Shown here piece by piece: positions 1 to 8,112 of a stretch of DNA of 64,000 nucleotides (position 1 is the first letter of the stretch; every line of letters starts with the position of its first letter). Source of the DNA: Ilumatobacteraceae bacterium. Its GTDB lineage: Bacteria > Actinomycetota > Acidimicrobiia > Acidimicrobiales > Ilumatobacteraceae. The DNA lies in the NCBI GenBank assembly GCA_021298195.1, contig JAJTEQ010000004.1, forward strand, positions 1 to 64,000. The letters run 5' to 3'. A model generated the notes under the pieces. It made no database searches and was not told the DNA's origin. It worked only from the letters and a program-made list of their open reading frames with translations. The position numbers and the translations under genes were made by a program.

Positions 1-99
1 CGAAATCGCCGCCGTCAACGTCGTCTTACCGTGGTCAATGTGACCCATCGTTCCGATATTCACATGAGGCTTCGTGCGCTCGAACTTCGCCTTCGACAT
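1..99 (-). CDS. tuf: Elongation factor Tu, N-terminal fragment (runs off the window)
   Basis: The 33 codons present read [17 protein letters not shown] and then the GTPase P-loop GHIDHGKTT (G-x4-G-K-T), the invariant start of EF-Tu, which carries aminoacyl-tRNA to the ribosome. The rest lies beyond base 1. The ATG is preceded by a purine-rich GAAGGAAAG stretch that serves as the ribosome binding site. The gene follows tRNA-Thr and tRNA-Met on the same strand. A tRNA-tuf arrangement of this kind commonly precedes rpmG-secE-nusG in bacteria, but those genes are outside the window. Confidence 0.95.
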   Translation of the reverse strand, partial: MSKAKFERTKPHVNIGTMGHIDHGKTTLTAAIS

Positions 100-148
100 G
101 GCTTTCTTTCCTTCGTGAGTGTGTCTTGCTGGTTGTGTGGACTTGCTG

Positions 149-222
149 TAGCGGCGATCGGGATCGAACCGATGACCTTCCGATTATGAGCCGGATGCTC
201 TGACCAACTGAGCTACGCCGCC
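149..222 (-). tRNA. tRNA-Met (CAU), elongator type
   Basis: A 74-nt cloverleaf. The acceptor arm GGCGGCG pairs with CGCCGCT (G-U at the first pair). The D arm is AGCTCAG...GAGC, the anticodon stem-loop has CTCATAA with anticodon CAT, and the T arm has GGTTCGATCC. No CCA is encoded. A first base that is paired (G-U) argues against an initiator tRNA. A tRNA-Ile with lysidine-modified CAU cannot be fully excluded from sequence, but the acceptor arm resembles actinobacterial elongator Met. It lies between tRNA-Thr and tuf and is probably co-transcribed with them. Confidence 0.93.
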
Positions 223-276
223 TGGCGCGCAGCCGGTTGGCTGCCCGGTTGTATGACACCCGTTGCGCGAGTGCTG

Positions 277-349
277 AGCCCTCTGTCGGAATCGAACCGA
301 CGACCTTTTCCTTACCATGGAAATGCTCTGCCGACTGAGCTAAGAGGGC
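277..349 (-). tRNA. tRNA-Thr (GGU)
   Basis: A 73-nt cloverleaf. The acceptor arm GCCCTCT pairs perfectly with AGAGGGC, and the discriminator base is T. The anticodon stem TTTCC/GGAAA encloses loop ATGGTAA with anticodon GGT. The T arm contains GGTTCGATTCC. It is the first of the Thr-Met-tuf series on the minus strand. Confidence 0.95.
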
Positions 350-444
350 GCAGGTACGTGGCGGAGCCACGAACCGGCTTGGGAGTGTATAGCCCTGACC
401 TGCGAAACCACCTTGGGCCGAGGGCTCGCCGTTAGTTTGGAGTC

Positions 445-987
445 GTGCCCGAGAGTCCACCCCGCGACCCGTCGTCCGGCTCGGGATCGTCGCCCGGTCC
501 GGTGATCATCCGGACCGCGATTCTGGCCGACGCCGAGGCCATTCGGGCGATCTACAACCACGAGGTCGAGAACACCACGGCCACCATGGACCTCGTGCCC
601 CGCAGCCTGGACGACCAGCTCGAGTGGCTGGCCGCCCGTAGCGGCGCCTTTGCGACCATTGTCGCCGAGGTCGACGGCGAGGTGGTCGGCTTCGCCAGCC
701 TGAGCCCCTACAAGGAGCGGGCCGCCTACCGGCCCACGGTGGAGGATTCGGTGTACGTGCGCCGGGACTTGGGGGGTCGCGGGATCGGAAAAGCCCTGCT
801 CACAGCGGTGATCGAGCTGGCCGCCACCTCCGGATTCCACTCCGTGATGGCCCGGATCGAGGCGTCCGGGGAGGCCAGCCGGGCCCTGCACGCCTCCTGC
901 GGGTTCCGCGAGGTGGGGGTGGAAATCGAGGTGGGACGCAAGTTCAACCGCTGGATCGACATGGTCCTGATGCAAAAACTCCTCTGA
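445..987 (+). CDS. GNAT-family N-acetyltransferase, phosphinothricin acetyltransferase-like
   Basis: 180 residues from a GTG start, or about 161 if the internal GTG at 502 is used. That codon sits where the conserved domain begins (VIIRTAILADAEAI). The acetyl-CoA binding motif A appears as RRDLGGRGIGKALL near residues 108-121. The order IRxA..D...I..IYN, FASLSPYKERAAY and CGFREVG resembles the Pat/Bar/YwnH subgroup, which acetylates amino groups of glutamate analogues such as phosphinothricin or methionine sulfone. The true substrate cannot be read from the sequence. It faces away from tRNA-Thr and sits between tRNA-Tyr and tRNA-Thr, which suggests an insertion into a tRNA cluster (inference). 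Confidence 0.85.
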   Translation: MPESPPRDPSSGSGSSPGPVIIRTAILADAEAIRAIYNHEVENTTATMDLVPRSLDDQLEWLAARSGAFATIVAEVDGEVVGFASLSPYKERAAYRPTVEDSVYVRRDLGGRGIGKALLTAVIELAATSGFHSVMARIEASGEASRALHASCGFREVGVEIEVGRKFNRWIDMVLMQKLL

Positions 988-1058
988 CCCCGCGATCTGG
1001 GTGCCAAATGTGCCCGAAATCGGCACTTTCCGGGACCCAGAAGTACCCCGACACGCAC

Positions 1059-1084
1059 CGAGCCGCCCCCGCAGGGACGGCTCG
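1059..1084. terminator. Hairpin, probable terminator of tRNA-Tyr or of the acetyltransferase gene
   Basis: Perfect 7-bp arms CGAGCCG / CGGCTCG, with an inner CCC/GGG pairing, lie between the acetyltransferase stop (987) and the 3' end of tRNA-Tyr (1099). It is 15 bases past the tRNA on the minus strand and 72 bases past the stop codon on the plus strand. No strong T run follows on either side, so it may depend on structure alone. Confidence 0.45.
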
Positions 1085-1098
1085 TCGTGTTCATCGAG

Positions 1099-1180
1099 TG
1101 GGCCGGGCAGGATTCGAACCTACGTAGGCAGTGCCGGCAGATTTACAGTCTGCTCCCTTTGGCCGCTCGGGCACCGACCC
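1099..1180 (-). tRNA. tRNA-Tyr (GUA)
   Basis: An 82-nt class II tRNA with a long variable arm. The acceptor arm GGGTCGG pairs with CCGGCCC (one U-G pair) and the discriminator is A. The anticodon loop CTGTAAA carries GTA within stem GCAGA/TCTGC. The T arm includes GGTTCGAATCC. It points toward the tRNA-Thr/Met/tuf group but is separated from it by the oppositely oriented acetyltransferase gene. Confidence 0.94.
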
Positions 1181-1281
1181 CACTTATGCGAAGCGTGAGC
1201 GTATCGGCGCGACCTCGCCCGTCACCACCTCGGCGGAACCTGCTCCCGCGGGTCGATGAGGTCGATGATTACGCTGACCGC

Positions 1282-1770
1282 ATGGCCAGTTTTGACGTTG
1301 TCTCCGAAGTCGACCACCAAGAAGTGCGCAACGCGGTCGACCAAGCCCAGCGCGAGATCGCCACCCGATTCGACTTCAAGAACACCGATTCCTCCATCGA
1401 GCAGAAGGAGTTGGTGCTCACCCTGCGGTCCATCACCGAGGACCGGCTGAACGCCCTGCGGGTGGTGTTGGAAGAGCGGCTCGTGAAGCGGGGCGTTTCG
1501 TTGCGTGGCCTCGACTACGGCAAGGTCGAAGAAGCCACCCAGAACTCGGTGCGCCAGGTGGTGACCATCAAGGTGGGCATCTCCTCGGACAAGGCGCGCG
1601 AGATCAACCGTTTGATCAAGGACAAAGGGCCCAAGGGTGTCAGCAGCCAGACCCAAGGGGATTCGATTCGCGTGAACAGCAAGAAGCGCGACGATCTGCA
1701 GGCCGTGATCGCGTTGCTGAAAGGCGAAGATCTGGGGATCCCGCTGCAGTTCGAGAACTTCCGCGACTGA
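1282..1770 (+). CDS. yajQ: YajQ/UPF0234-family nucleotide-binding protein
   Basis: 162 residues from ATG 1282 (MASFDVVSEVDHQEV). The open frame continues upstream through the tRNA-Tyr region, but that part is not coding. The hallmarks are N-terminal SFDxVSExDxQEVxNAxxQA, then ATRFDFK, and a C-terminal KxRDDLQxVI...D...PLQFxNFRD. The family forms two ferredoxin-like folds. Members bind nucleotides, and some plant-pathogen homologues were reported to bind cyclic di-GMP, so signalling is possible here but not shown. It is a standalone gene, convergent with acs, with an inverted-repeat element between the two stop codons. Confidence 0.93.
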   Translation: MASFDVVSEVDHQEVRNAVDQAQREIATRFDFKNTDSSIEQKELVLTLRSITEDRLNALRVVLEERLVKRGVSLRGLDYGKVEEATQNSVRQVVTIKVGISSDKAREINRLIKDKGPKGVSSQTQGDSIRVNSKKRDDLQAVIALLKGEDLGIPLQFENFRD

Positions 1771-1775
1771 AACAC

Positions 1776-1897
1776 CCCATCTGTTGGGATCGCCCAGCGG
1801 TCAATAATGACCCTTGGCCGACCCAAGCCAGCGCCCACGTTCGATGTTGGGGAGATGAGGACCCAATAATGACCCCGCGGCGATCCCAATGAATGGG
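1776..1897. repeat. Inverted-repeat element between yajQ and acs
   Basis: The outer arms are 19 bases each (1776-1794 and 1879-1897). They hold a 5-bp match CCCAT/ATGGG, a 3-base mismatch and an 11-bp perfect match TTGGGATCGCC/GGCGATCCCAA. Inside, AATAATGACCC occurs twice (from 1803 and from 1865), and the first copy is itself a small palindrome GGTCA-ATAA-TGACC. The element fills the 134-base gap between two convergent stop codons. It could be a bidirectional terminator or a small MITE/REP-like repeat. Confidence 0.6.
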
Positions 1898-1904
1898 TTG
1901 GGGG

Positions 1905-3857
1905 TCAGTCTTCGGACGGGGATTCGGCGGCGCGCTGTTGCAACTCGTTCACCACACTGGCATCGGCCAACGTGGTGGTGTCACCCAGGTTGCGACCCTC
2001 GGCGACGTCACGCAGTAGTCGTCGCATGATCTTGCCACTACGCGTCTTGGGCAGCTCGGGCGTGAAGTAGATCGTCTTGGGCTTGGCGATCGCACCGATC
2101 TCCTTGGCCACGTGATTGCGCAAATCACCCTCGTCGACGCTCGACCCGCCGCGCAGCGTCACGTACGCGATGATCGCCTGACCCGTGGTGGCGTCGTTCG
2201 CTCCCACCACCGCGGCCTCGGCCACCGCCGGGTGCGACACCAACGCGCTCTCCACCTCGGTGGTGCTGATGCGGTGTCCACTGACGTTCATCACGTCGTC
2301 CACGCGACCGAGCAACCACAGGTATCCGTCGGCGTCGAGCTTGGCGCCGTCACCGGCGAAGTACCGATCGCCGTAGCGACTCCAGTACGTCTCCTTGTAA
2401 CGCTCGGGATCACCCCAGATACCGCGCAACATTCCGGGCCACGGTCGCGTGAGCGTGAGATACCCGCCGCCGTGGTCGATGCGCGCCCCGGATTCGTCCA
2501 CCACCTCGGCGGTGATGCCGGGCAACGGGAACGTGGCCGAACCGGGCTTCAGCGTGGTGGCACCGGGCAACGGCGAGATCATGATTCCGCCGGTCTCGGT
2601 CTGCCACCACGTGTCGACGACGGGACACGTGCCGCGGCCGATGGTGTCGCGATACCACATCCATGCTTCGGGGTTGATGGGCTCGCCCACCGAGCCGAGC
2701 AACCGCAACGACGACATGTCGTGCTTGGCCGGCTCGTGGTCACCCCACTTCATGAACGTTCGGATGGCGGTGGGCGCGGTGTAGAAGATGGTGACGCCGT
2801 ACTTCTCGACGATCGACCACAAGCGGTCATTGCCCGGGTAGTTGGGCACACCTTCGTAAATCACCTGCGTGGCACCGTTCGACAACGGTCCGTACACGAT
2901 GTAGCTGTGCCCGGTGATCCAACCCACGTCGGCCGTGCACCAGTACACGTCGGTGTCGGGATGCAGATCGAACACGTACTTGTGCGTGTACGTGACGTGC
3001 GTGAGGTAACCACCGGTGGTGTGCATGATGCCCTTGGGCTTGCCGGTGGTGCCCGAGGTGTACAACAAGAAGAGCAACTGCTCGCTGTCCATCGGCTCGG
3101 CCGGGCAGTCGAGCGAAGCATCGGCCATGAGGTCGTGATACCAGTGATCACGCCCGTCGATCATGTTCACGTCGTTGCCGCCACGCTTCACCACCACCAC
3201 GTGTTCGATGGTGGGCGTGCTCGCCAACGCTTCGTCCGCTGCCGGCTTCAACGCGAACACCTCACCCCGGCGGTAGCCGCCGTCGGCGGTGATCAACACC
3301 TTGGCCGACGCGTCGTTGATGCGGTCGGCCAACGCTTGCGACGAGAACCCGCCGAACACCACGCTGTGGGCGGCGCCGATGCGCGCGCAGGCCAACATGG
3401 CCACCGCGGCTTCGGGGATCATGGGCAGATAGATGTTCACGCGATCGCCCTTGGCGACACCGAGCGACTTCAGGACGTTGGCGAACTTCTTGGTCTCGTC
3501 GAGCAACTGTGCGTACGTGATGGTGCGCGTGTCGCCGGGTTCGCCCTCCCAGTGGATGGCCACCTTGTCGCCGCGACCGGCCGACACATGACGGTCGAGA
3601 CAGTTGTACGACACGTTCAGTTCTCCACCCACGAACCACTTCGCGTACGGCAGGTTCCACTCGCAGATCGTGTGCCAGTCGGTGTCCCAGTGCAACAACT
3701 CGGCGGCCTGTCGGGCCCAGAATCCCTCGTCGTCGGCACGGGCCTCGTCGTACAGGAAGGTGCCGGCCACCAGAGCGTTCTCCTGGAAGTCGGCGGGCGG
3801 CGGGAACTTGCGGTTCTCCAACAGCAGATCGTCGATGTTGTTTCCGTCACCGGCCAT
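1905..3857 (-). CDS. acsA: Acetyl-CoA synthetase (AMP-forming)
   Basis: 650 residues from ATG 3857 ([16 protein letters not shown]), the usual Acs length. The reading frame stays open far upstream into the ABC genes, but that part is out of frame with them and not coding. The enzyme converts acetate, ATP and CoA to acetyl-CoA. Visible motifs are the P-loop [11 protein letters not shown] near residue 260, the Acs-specific [11 protein letters not shown], and the C-terminal [12 protein letters not shown] carrying the lysine that is acetylated in regulated members. It lies 50 bases downstream of the ABC-2 permease on the same strand, at the tail of the first complex I unit, so read-through is possible. 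Confidence 0.96.
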   Translation of the reverse strand: MAGDGNNIDDLLLENRKFPPPADFQENALVAGTFLYDEARADDEGFWARQAAELLHWDTDWHTICEWNLPYAKWFVGGELNVSYNCLDRHVSAGRGDKVAIHWEGEPGDTRTITYAQLLDETKKFANVLKSLGVAKGDRVNIYLPMIPEAAVAMLACARIGAAHSVVFGGFSSQALADRINDASAKVLITADGGYRRGEVFALKPAADEALASTPTIEHVVVVKRGGNDVNMIDGRDHWYHDLMADASLDCPAEPMDSEQLLFLLYTSGTTGKPKGIMHTTGGYLTHVTYTHKYVFDLHPDTDVYWCTADVGWITGHSYIVYGPLSNGATQVIYEGVPNYPGNDRLWSIVEKYGVTIFYTAPTAIRTFMKWGDHEPAKHDMSSLRLLGSVGEPINPEAWMWYRDTIGRGTCPVVDTWWQTETGGIMISPLPGATTLKPGSATFPLPGITAEVVDESGARIDHGGGYLTLTRPWPGMLRGIWGDPERYKETYWSRYGDRYFAGDGAKLDADGYLWLLGRVDDVMNVSGHRISTTEVESALVSHPAVAEAAVVGANDATTGQAIIAYVTLRGGSSVDEGDLRNHVAKEIGAIAKPKTIYFTPELPKTRSGKIMRRLLRDVAEGRNLGDTTTLADASVVNELQQRAAESPSED

Positions 3858-3907
3858 GACTCCCCCTTCGACACCCGTCGCCGTCGCGACGTGTTGACGA
3901 CAGAACT

Positions 3908-4657
3908 TTAGGCGTCGCGACGCTTCAGGCTTCGCTCGGCGATCAGCGAGACGAACAGCACCCACGCCGCGAAGTATCCCAGTGAGCCCCACCGCCCGAA
4001 TCCGTCCTCGGGCAGCTCGAGGAACATCGAGTTCAGTCCGCTCTGAAAGGGCATCCAACGGGCGACGTCGTCGTCGAAGGCCAAACTGAGGAGTCCGCCC
4101 ACGATTCCTTCCACCAACAACGGCCACAGCACGAGGGTGGTGATGGCACTCGGCGGATTGCGCGTGAGAGCGCCGATCGCCATTCCGAGCACGGCCACCA
4201 CCGCACCCATCAGGATCATCGCCAGGAACGCCGGGGCGGCATCCGGATTGGAGTCGAGCGCGGGGACGTCGCGAGCGTCGATGATGGCCGACCCCACCAC
4301 GTTGCCGATGAGGACGACGAGGCCGGTGAGCGCGGCACCGAGCAACGCGACCACGACAGCCTTGGCCAGGTACACGCGAGGACGCGACGGGGTGGCGGCC
4401 AACGTGAGCCGGATGGTTCCCTGCGAATACTCCTGGGTGACGCACAGGACACCGAGGACGCCGATGAGCAAAACGGCTACCGAACCCGAACCGACGATGA
4501 AGCCGGGCAGGGTTCCCGAGTCGATGTTGTTCTCTCCCATGAACGTCACCGACAACAACGAGATCGCAAGGGGAATCAACACCGCCACGATGGCCGTGGT
4601 GACGTTCGAGCGCACCGTGCGCAACTTGATCCATTCGGAACGGATGGTGGCGATCAT
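3908..4657 (-). CDS. ABC-2 type transporter permease
   Basis: 249 residues, starting at an ATG that overlaps the stop of the ATPase gene (ATGA), so the pair is translationally coupled. After the amphipathic start [18 protein letters not shown] there are about six hydrophobic segments. The cytoplasmic stretch [18 protein letters not shown] is typical of ABC-2 permeases that work with a separate ATPase in drug, lipid or antibiotic export. The substrate is unknown. The unit follows nuoN and midA without a gap. Confidence 0.88.
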   Translation of the reverse strand: MIATIRSEWIKLRTVRSNVTTAIVAVLIPLAISLLSVTFMGENNIDSGTLPGFIVGSGSVAVLLIGVLGVLCVTQEYSQGTIRLTLAATPSRPRVYLAKAVVVALLGAALTGLVVLIGNVVGSAIIDARDVPALDSNPDAAPAFLAMILMGAVVAVLGMAIGALTRNPPSAITTLVLWPLLVEGIVGGLLSLAFDDDVARWMPFQSGLNSMFLELPEDGFGRWGSLGYFAAWVLFVSLIAERSLKRRDA

Positions 4658-5568
4658 GTCGCCGACTCCGACAGTCCGTGATACTCCACCGACAGCGCGG
4701 TCGCCTCGAGGAACGCGTCCTCGAGCGATCCGGTCTGCGTGGACAACTCGTGCAACACGATTCCGTTGCCGGCCGCCAGTTCGCCGACGACCGCGGACTC
4801 CACCCCGTGGAACTCGGCGGTGTTCTCGTTGGTGGCCACCTGCAGGCCCTTCGCACGGGCGAGATCGACGAGATTGCCCAATTGCGGACTGCGCACCACC
4901 ACCCATTTCTTCGCGTGGCGCGAGATGAACTGATCGACCGTGCACTGTTCGATCAGACGACCTTTTCCGATCACCACCAGCGAGTCCGCGATGAGTGCCA
5001 TCTCGGACAACAGATGGCTGCTGACCAGCACCGCGCGACCCTGCAAGGCCAGGTGCTTCAACATCTCACGGATCCAACGGATGCCTTCGGGGTCGAGACC
5101 GTTGGCCGGTTCGTCGAGAATGACCACTCGCGGATCGCCGAGCAACACCGAGGCGATACCGAGACGTTGCTTCATGCCCAAGGAGAACTGACCGACGCGC
5201 TTCTTGGCCACCTGTTGGAGTCCGACGATCTCCAGCACCTCGTCGACGCGCTTGACCGGCAACCCGTTGCTGGCGGCCATCCAACGTAGATGGTTGCGCG
5301 CGGTGCGACCGGAGTGAGCGTTACCGGCGTCGAGCAAGGTTCCCACCTCGTGAAGAGGCGCGCGCAACGACGAGTACGACTTGCCGTCGAAGAGAGCACG
5401 TCCCGCCTGCATGCGGTCGAGGCCGATCATGCAACGCATGGTCGTGCTCTTGCCCGAACCGTTGGGCCCGAGGAAGCCGGTGACGACGCCGGGCTCGACG
5501 GTGAACGACAGGTCGTCGACCGCCACCGTGGATCCGTACTTCTTGGTCAGACCCTCGACGGTGATCAC
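4654..5568 (-). CDS. ABC transporter ATP-binding protein (ABC-2 exporter type)
   Basis: 304 residues from a GTG start that overlaps the midA stop (GTGA). Walker A is GPNGSGKST (about residues 35-43), the signature is FSLGMKQR, Walker B is [13 protein letters not shown], and the H-loop is in VSSHLLSE. About 80 extra C-terminal residues follow the nucleotide-binding domain, as in the DrrA/NodI/BcrA class of exporters. It pairs with the next gene as an efflux or membrane-maintenance system. Tight coupling to midA and nuoN means it is expressed with complex I subunits. A role in complex I biogenesis is only a guess. Confidence 0.92.
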   Translation of the reverse strand: MITVEGLTKKYGSTVAVDDLSFTVEPGVVTGFLGPNGSGKSTTMRCMIGLDRMQAGRALFDGKSYSSLRAPLHEVGTLLDAGNAHSGRTARNHLRWMAASNGLPVKRVDEVLEIVGLQQVAKKRVGQFSLGMKQRLGIASVLLGDPRVVILDEPANGLDPEGIRWIREMLKHLALQGRAVLVSSHLLSEMALIADSLVVIGKGRLIEQCTVDQFISRHAKKWVVVRSPQLGNLVDLARAKGLQVATNENTAEFHGVESAVVGELAAGNGIVLHELSTQTGSLEDAFLEATALSVEYHGLSESAT

Positions 5569-6608
5569 TCTTCGACCCTAACCCATTCCAACACCGTGAA
5601 ACCGCCGAGCCCCTCGGGATCCAACAGAGCTTCCGATTCGCTGATGCGGCTGCGCATGCGCATCGCGTTCAGCCCCGGTCGGCTCGCCTCGGCGTCCCAC
5701 ACCCGACGTCCCTCCTCCACCAATTCGTCGATTCCCCAGCGTCGCAGGAACTGGTCCTGCGACCGCACCGCGTCCGGTTCACCACACACCGAGATCAACT
5801 GATCGACGCACACGTCGGTGGTGATGTCCTGCCCGCCGACCTCGCGCAGATAGTGCGCTCCGCGTTCCTGCCCGCTGTACGTGCGCAACCAGTCCCTCCA
5901 CGGGCGACCGGCGAGTTCGGCGGTGGCCTGCACCGCGTAGTCGATCACCACCAACCTCCCGACGAGCCGCGACAACACGTCGACCACCCATTCCCCCGCG
6001 GCCTGCTGCCAGGGAACGCGGGCCCCGTGGATGGGTCGCGTGGGGAGCGCGAAAGGAGGTGGGTCGCACGGGCGCAACACCTCGACGAAAGCGTCACCGC
6101 TCGCCGCGATCCATGATTCACGCCACTGTCCATCGAACGCCAGCAGACGAAACGCCAGATTGTCGAGCAGTTCGTTGGCCAACACCACCCCGCGAAGCTC
6201 GCCCGCGGGCAGAGCGGCGAGCGACGTGACACCCTCGGGATGCGAAGCACGTTGGCTCGCACTCGTCTCCACGCACACGTAGCGCGAGCGATCACCGCGT
6301 AGACAGCGGGGTTCGGCGGCCAACACCGACCGAGCCAGGGTTCCCGGCCCGGCCCCCACGTCGAAGATACGGAAGTCGTCGGGGGAACCCACCTCGATCC
6401 ACCACGCATCGACGGCGCGCGCGAGCACGACACCGAAGAGAGGGCCGACCTCGGGTGAGGTGATGAAGTCCCCGCGACGTCCAGCACGACCACCGGAGTT
6501 GTAGAAACCGTCGGGCCCGTACAGGGCCATGTTCATGAACGCGTCGAAACGTACCGCTCCCCCGTCGGCCGCGATGGCCCGGGTGATGTGGTCAGCCGCC
6601 GAAGGCAC
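5565..6608 (-). CDS. midA: MidA/NDUFAF7-family SAM-dependent methyltransferase, putative complex I assembly factor
   Basis: 347 residues from GTG 6608, 17 bases inside the end of nuoN. The frame is open further upstream but overlaps nuoN coding sequence. The opening RAIAADGGAVRFDAFMNMAL and Y-GPDGFY, then GRRGDFITSPEVGPLFG, is the MidA signature. FDVGAGPGTLARSVL (about residue 90) is the SAM-binding glycine motif, and ANELLDNLAFRLL follows. In mitochondria NDUFAF7 dimethylates an arginine of the 49-kDa (NuoD-like) subunit and is needed for complex I assembly. Its place between nuoN and the ABC genes, overlapping both neighbours, supports a complex I role in this organism (inference). Confidence 0.88.
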   Translation of the reverse strand: MPSAADHITRAIAADGGAVRFDAFMNMALYGPDGFYNSGGRAGRRGDFITSPEVGPLFGVVLARAVDAWWIEVGSPDDFRIFDVGAGPGTLARSVLAAEPRCLRGDRSRYVCVETSASQRASHPEGVTSLAALPAGELRGVVLANELLDNLAFRLLAFDGQWRESWIAASGDAFVEVLRPCDPPPFALPTRPIHGARVPWQQAAGEWVVDVLSRLVGRLVVIDYAVQATAELAGRPWRDWLRTYSGQERGAHYLREVGGQDITTDVCVDQLISVCGEPDAVRSQDQFLRRWGIDELVEEGRRVWDAEASRPGLNAMRMRSRISESEALLDPEGLGGFTVLEWVRVEE

Positions 6609-8109
6609 CGGTGAGGTCGACCAGATCGCCGAAGCGCATGATCGTTCCCGGCAGGATGCCGAACAGCAGTGTGCCGACGACGGTGATCGACAAAGCCGCC
6701 ACCAACGAACTGGGCGTGGGAACCGCCGATGTTTCACCGTTGGGTGCCGGCTTCATCCACACCTCGCGCATGATGTTGCCGTAGTAGCCGAAGGCCACCA
6801 CCGAGTTCACGGCGCCGATGACGGCGATGGCGTAGGCCCAACCGTTGCCGGCCTCGAGCACGGCGCGGAACGCGCTGAACTTGGCGATCCAACCACCGAG
6901 CGGCGGGATACCCGCGAGCGAGGCCAGGAAGATGGTCATCAACACACCGAGTGCCGGCGCGTACGAGAACAAACCGCCGAAGCTGCTGATCTCGCCGCTG
7001 CGCGTGGTGCGCGAGGCCGCGATCACCACGGCGAACATACCGAGGTTCATGGCCGCGTACACCAACAGGTACACGATGACGGCCTGCAACGCCGGGCCGG
7101 CGGCGTCTCCGGTGCCGGCCACCGCCAGCGGCATCAGGATGAATCCGCCCTGGCTGATGCTCGAGTACGCCAACATGCGCACGATGTTCGTCTGACGCAG
7201 AGCCAACAGGTTGCCCACCGTCATCGTCACCGCGGCCATCACCCAGATGAAGGGCTGCCACACGTCCTTGGCCTGCGGGAAGCCCACGTAGATGAGGGTC
7301 ACCAACGCGACGAAGCCCGCCGCCTTGCTGGCCACCGACAAGAAGGCGGTCACCGGGGTGGGAGCACCCTCGTAGGTGTCGGGAGCCCAGGAGTGGAACG
7401 GAACGGCCGACACCTTGAAGGCGAAACCGATGATCACGAACGTGATGGCCAGTGCCTCGACGCCACCGAACTGACCCTCGACGGTGAGCTTGGATCCGAT
7501 CTCGGAGAGCAGCGTGCTTCCCGTGACTCCGTACAACAGGCTCATGCCGTACAACATCACGGCCGACGCGAACACACCGAGCAGGTAGTACTTCACGCCC
7601 GCCTCGTTGCTCTTGCGATCACGCTTGCGCCACGCGGCCAGCATGTACGCCGGAATGCTGAGGAACTCGAGCGCCACGAAGATGCTCACCAGATCACGGC
7701 TGGACGCCATCATCACCATGCCGGTGACCGACGTCAGAAGAAGCGTGTAGTACTCGCCCTGGTAATAGTCGCCCTCTTCCACGTGGTTCTGCGACATCAG
7801 CACCACCACGTAACCGGCCACCAGGAACAACGCTTTCAGGGTGAGGGAGTACTCATCGACCACGTAGCGGCCGTCGAACATCGACCGCACGTCGACGTCG
7901 GACACCGCCAGGGTGAGAACCGGCAACAGCGCGCCGAGCATCACGAAACCCGTCAGGGTCGCGGTGATCCACTTGCGACTCTCACTGGTGAAGAGATCGA
8001 CCAGGATGATCAGGCAGATACCGCCCGCGAGCACGATCTCCGGGGCAATGGCGTGGTAGTCGATGGTGGGTGACTGCCACGGCACCTGAGCGAGGATCGA
8101 GGACAACAC
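6592..8109 (-). CDS. nuoN: NADH dehydrogenase-like complex I subunit N, 11-subunit cluster
   Basis: 505 residues from GTG 8109. It is an antiporter-like membrane subunit of the proton-pumping arm with about 14 transmembrane segments. Family marks are LEFLSIPAYMLAAW (the helix-5 glutamate), FKVSAVPFHSWAPDTYEGAPTPV (the helix-7 lysine) and SSISQGGFIL. It is the last nuo gene of the first cluster. Three bases separate it from nuoM, and its end overlaps midA. It differs substantially from the second NuoN at 22192-23694, so the two clusters are not a recent duplication. Confidence 0.95.
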   Translation of the reverse strand: MLSSILAQVPWQSPTIDYHAIAPEIVLAGGICLIILVDLFTSESRKWITATLTGFVMLGALLPVLTLAVSDVDVRSMFDGRYVVDEYSLTLKALFLVAGYVVVLMSQNHVEEGDYYQGEYYTLLLTSVTGMVMMASSRDLVSIFVALEFLSIPAYMLAAWRKRDRKSNEAGVKYYLLGVFASAVMLYGMSLLYGVTGSTLLSEIGSKLTVEGQFGGVEALAITFVIIGFAFKVSAVPFHSWAPDTYEGAPTPVTAFLSVASKAAGFVALVTLIYVGFPQAKDVWQPFIWVMAAVTMTVGNLLALRQTNIVRMLAYSSISQGGFILMPLAVAGTGDAAGPALQAVIVYLLVYAAMNLGMFAVVIAASRTTRSGEISSFGGLFSYAPALGVLMTIFLASLAGIPPLGGWIAKFSAFRAVLEAGNGWAYAIAVIGAVNSVVAFGYYGNIMREVWMKPAPNGETSAVPTPSSLVAALSITVVGTLLFGILPGTIMRFGDLVDLTGAFGG

Positions 8110-8112
8110 GGA

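Noticed and set aside
445-987. Genomic island at the tRNA cluster
   Set aside because: Only one gene is inserted between tRNA-Tyr and tRNA-Thr. There is no integrase, no flanking direct repeat and no base-composition shift that I can see.
2112-3911. 599-codon open frame on the plus strand opposite acs
   Set aside because: It is the mirror of a well-supported acetyl-CoA synthetase gene. Its translation is His/Val/Arg-rich with no family motif, as expected from high-GC antisense frames.
3858-4856. N-terminal extension of acetyl-CoA synthetase to 983 residues
   Set aside because: The extra 330 codons run antisense-like across the ABC permease and ATPase genes in another frame and are Arg/Pro-rich. 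Normal Acs starts at 3857.
6529-8073. 514-codon plus-strand frame opposite nuoN
   Set aside because: The translation is an Arg/His/Glu-rich low-complexity sequence and is fully explained as the antisense of a membrane protein gene. Similar long antisense frames lie opposite nearly all nuo genes.
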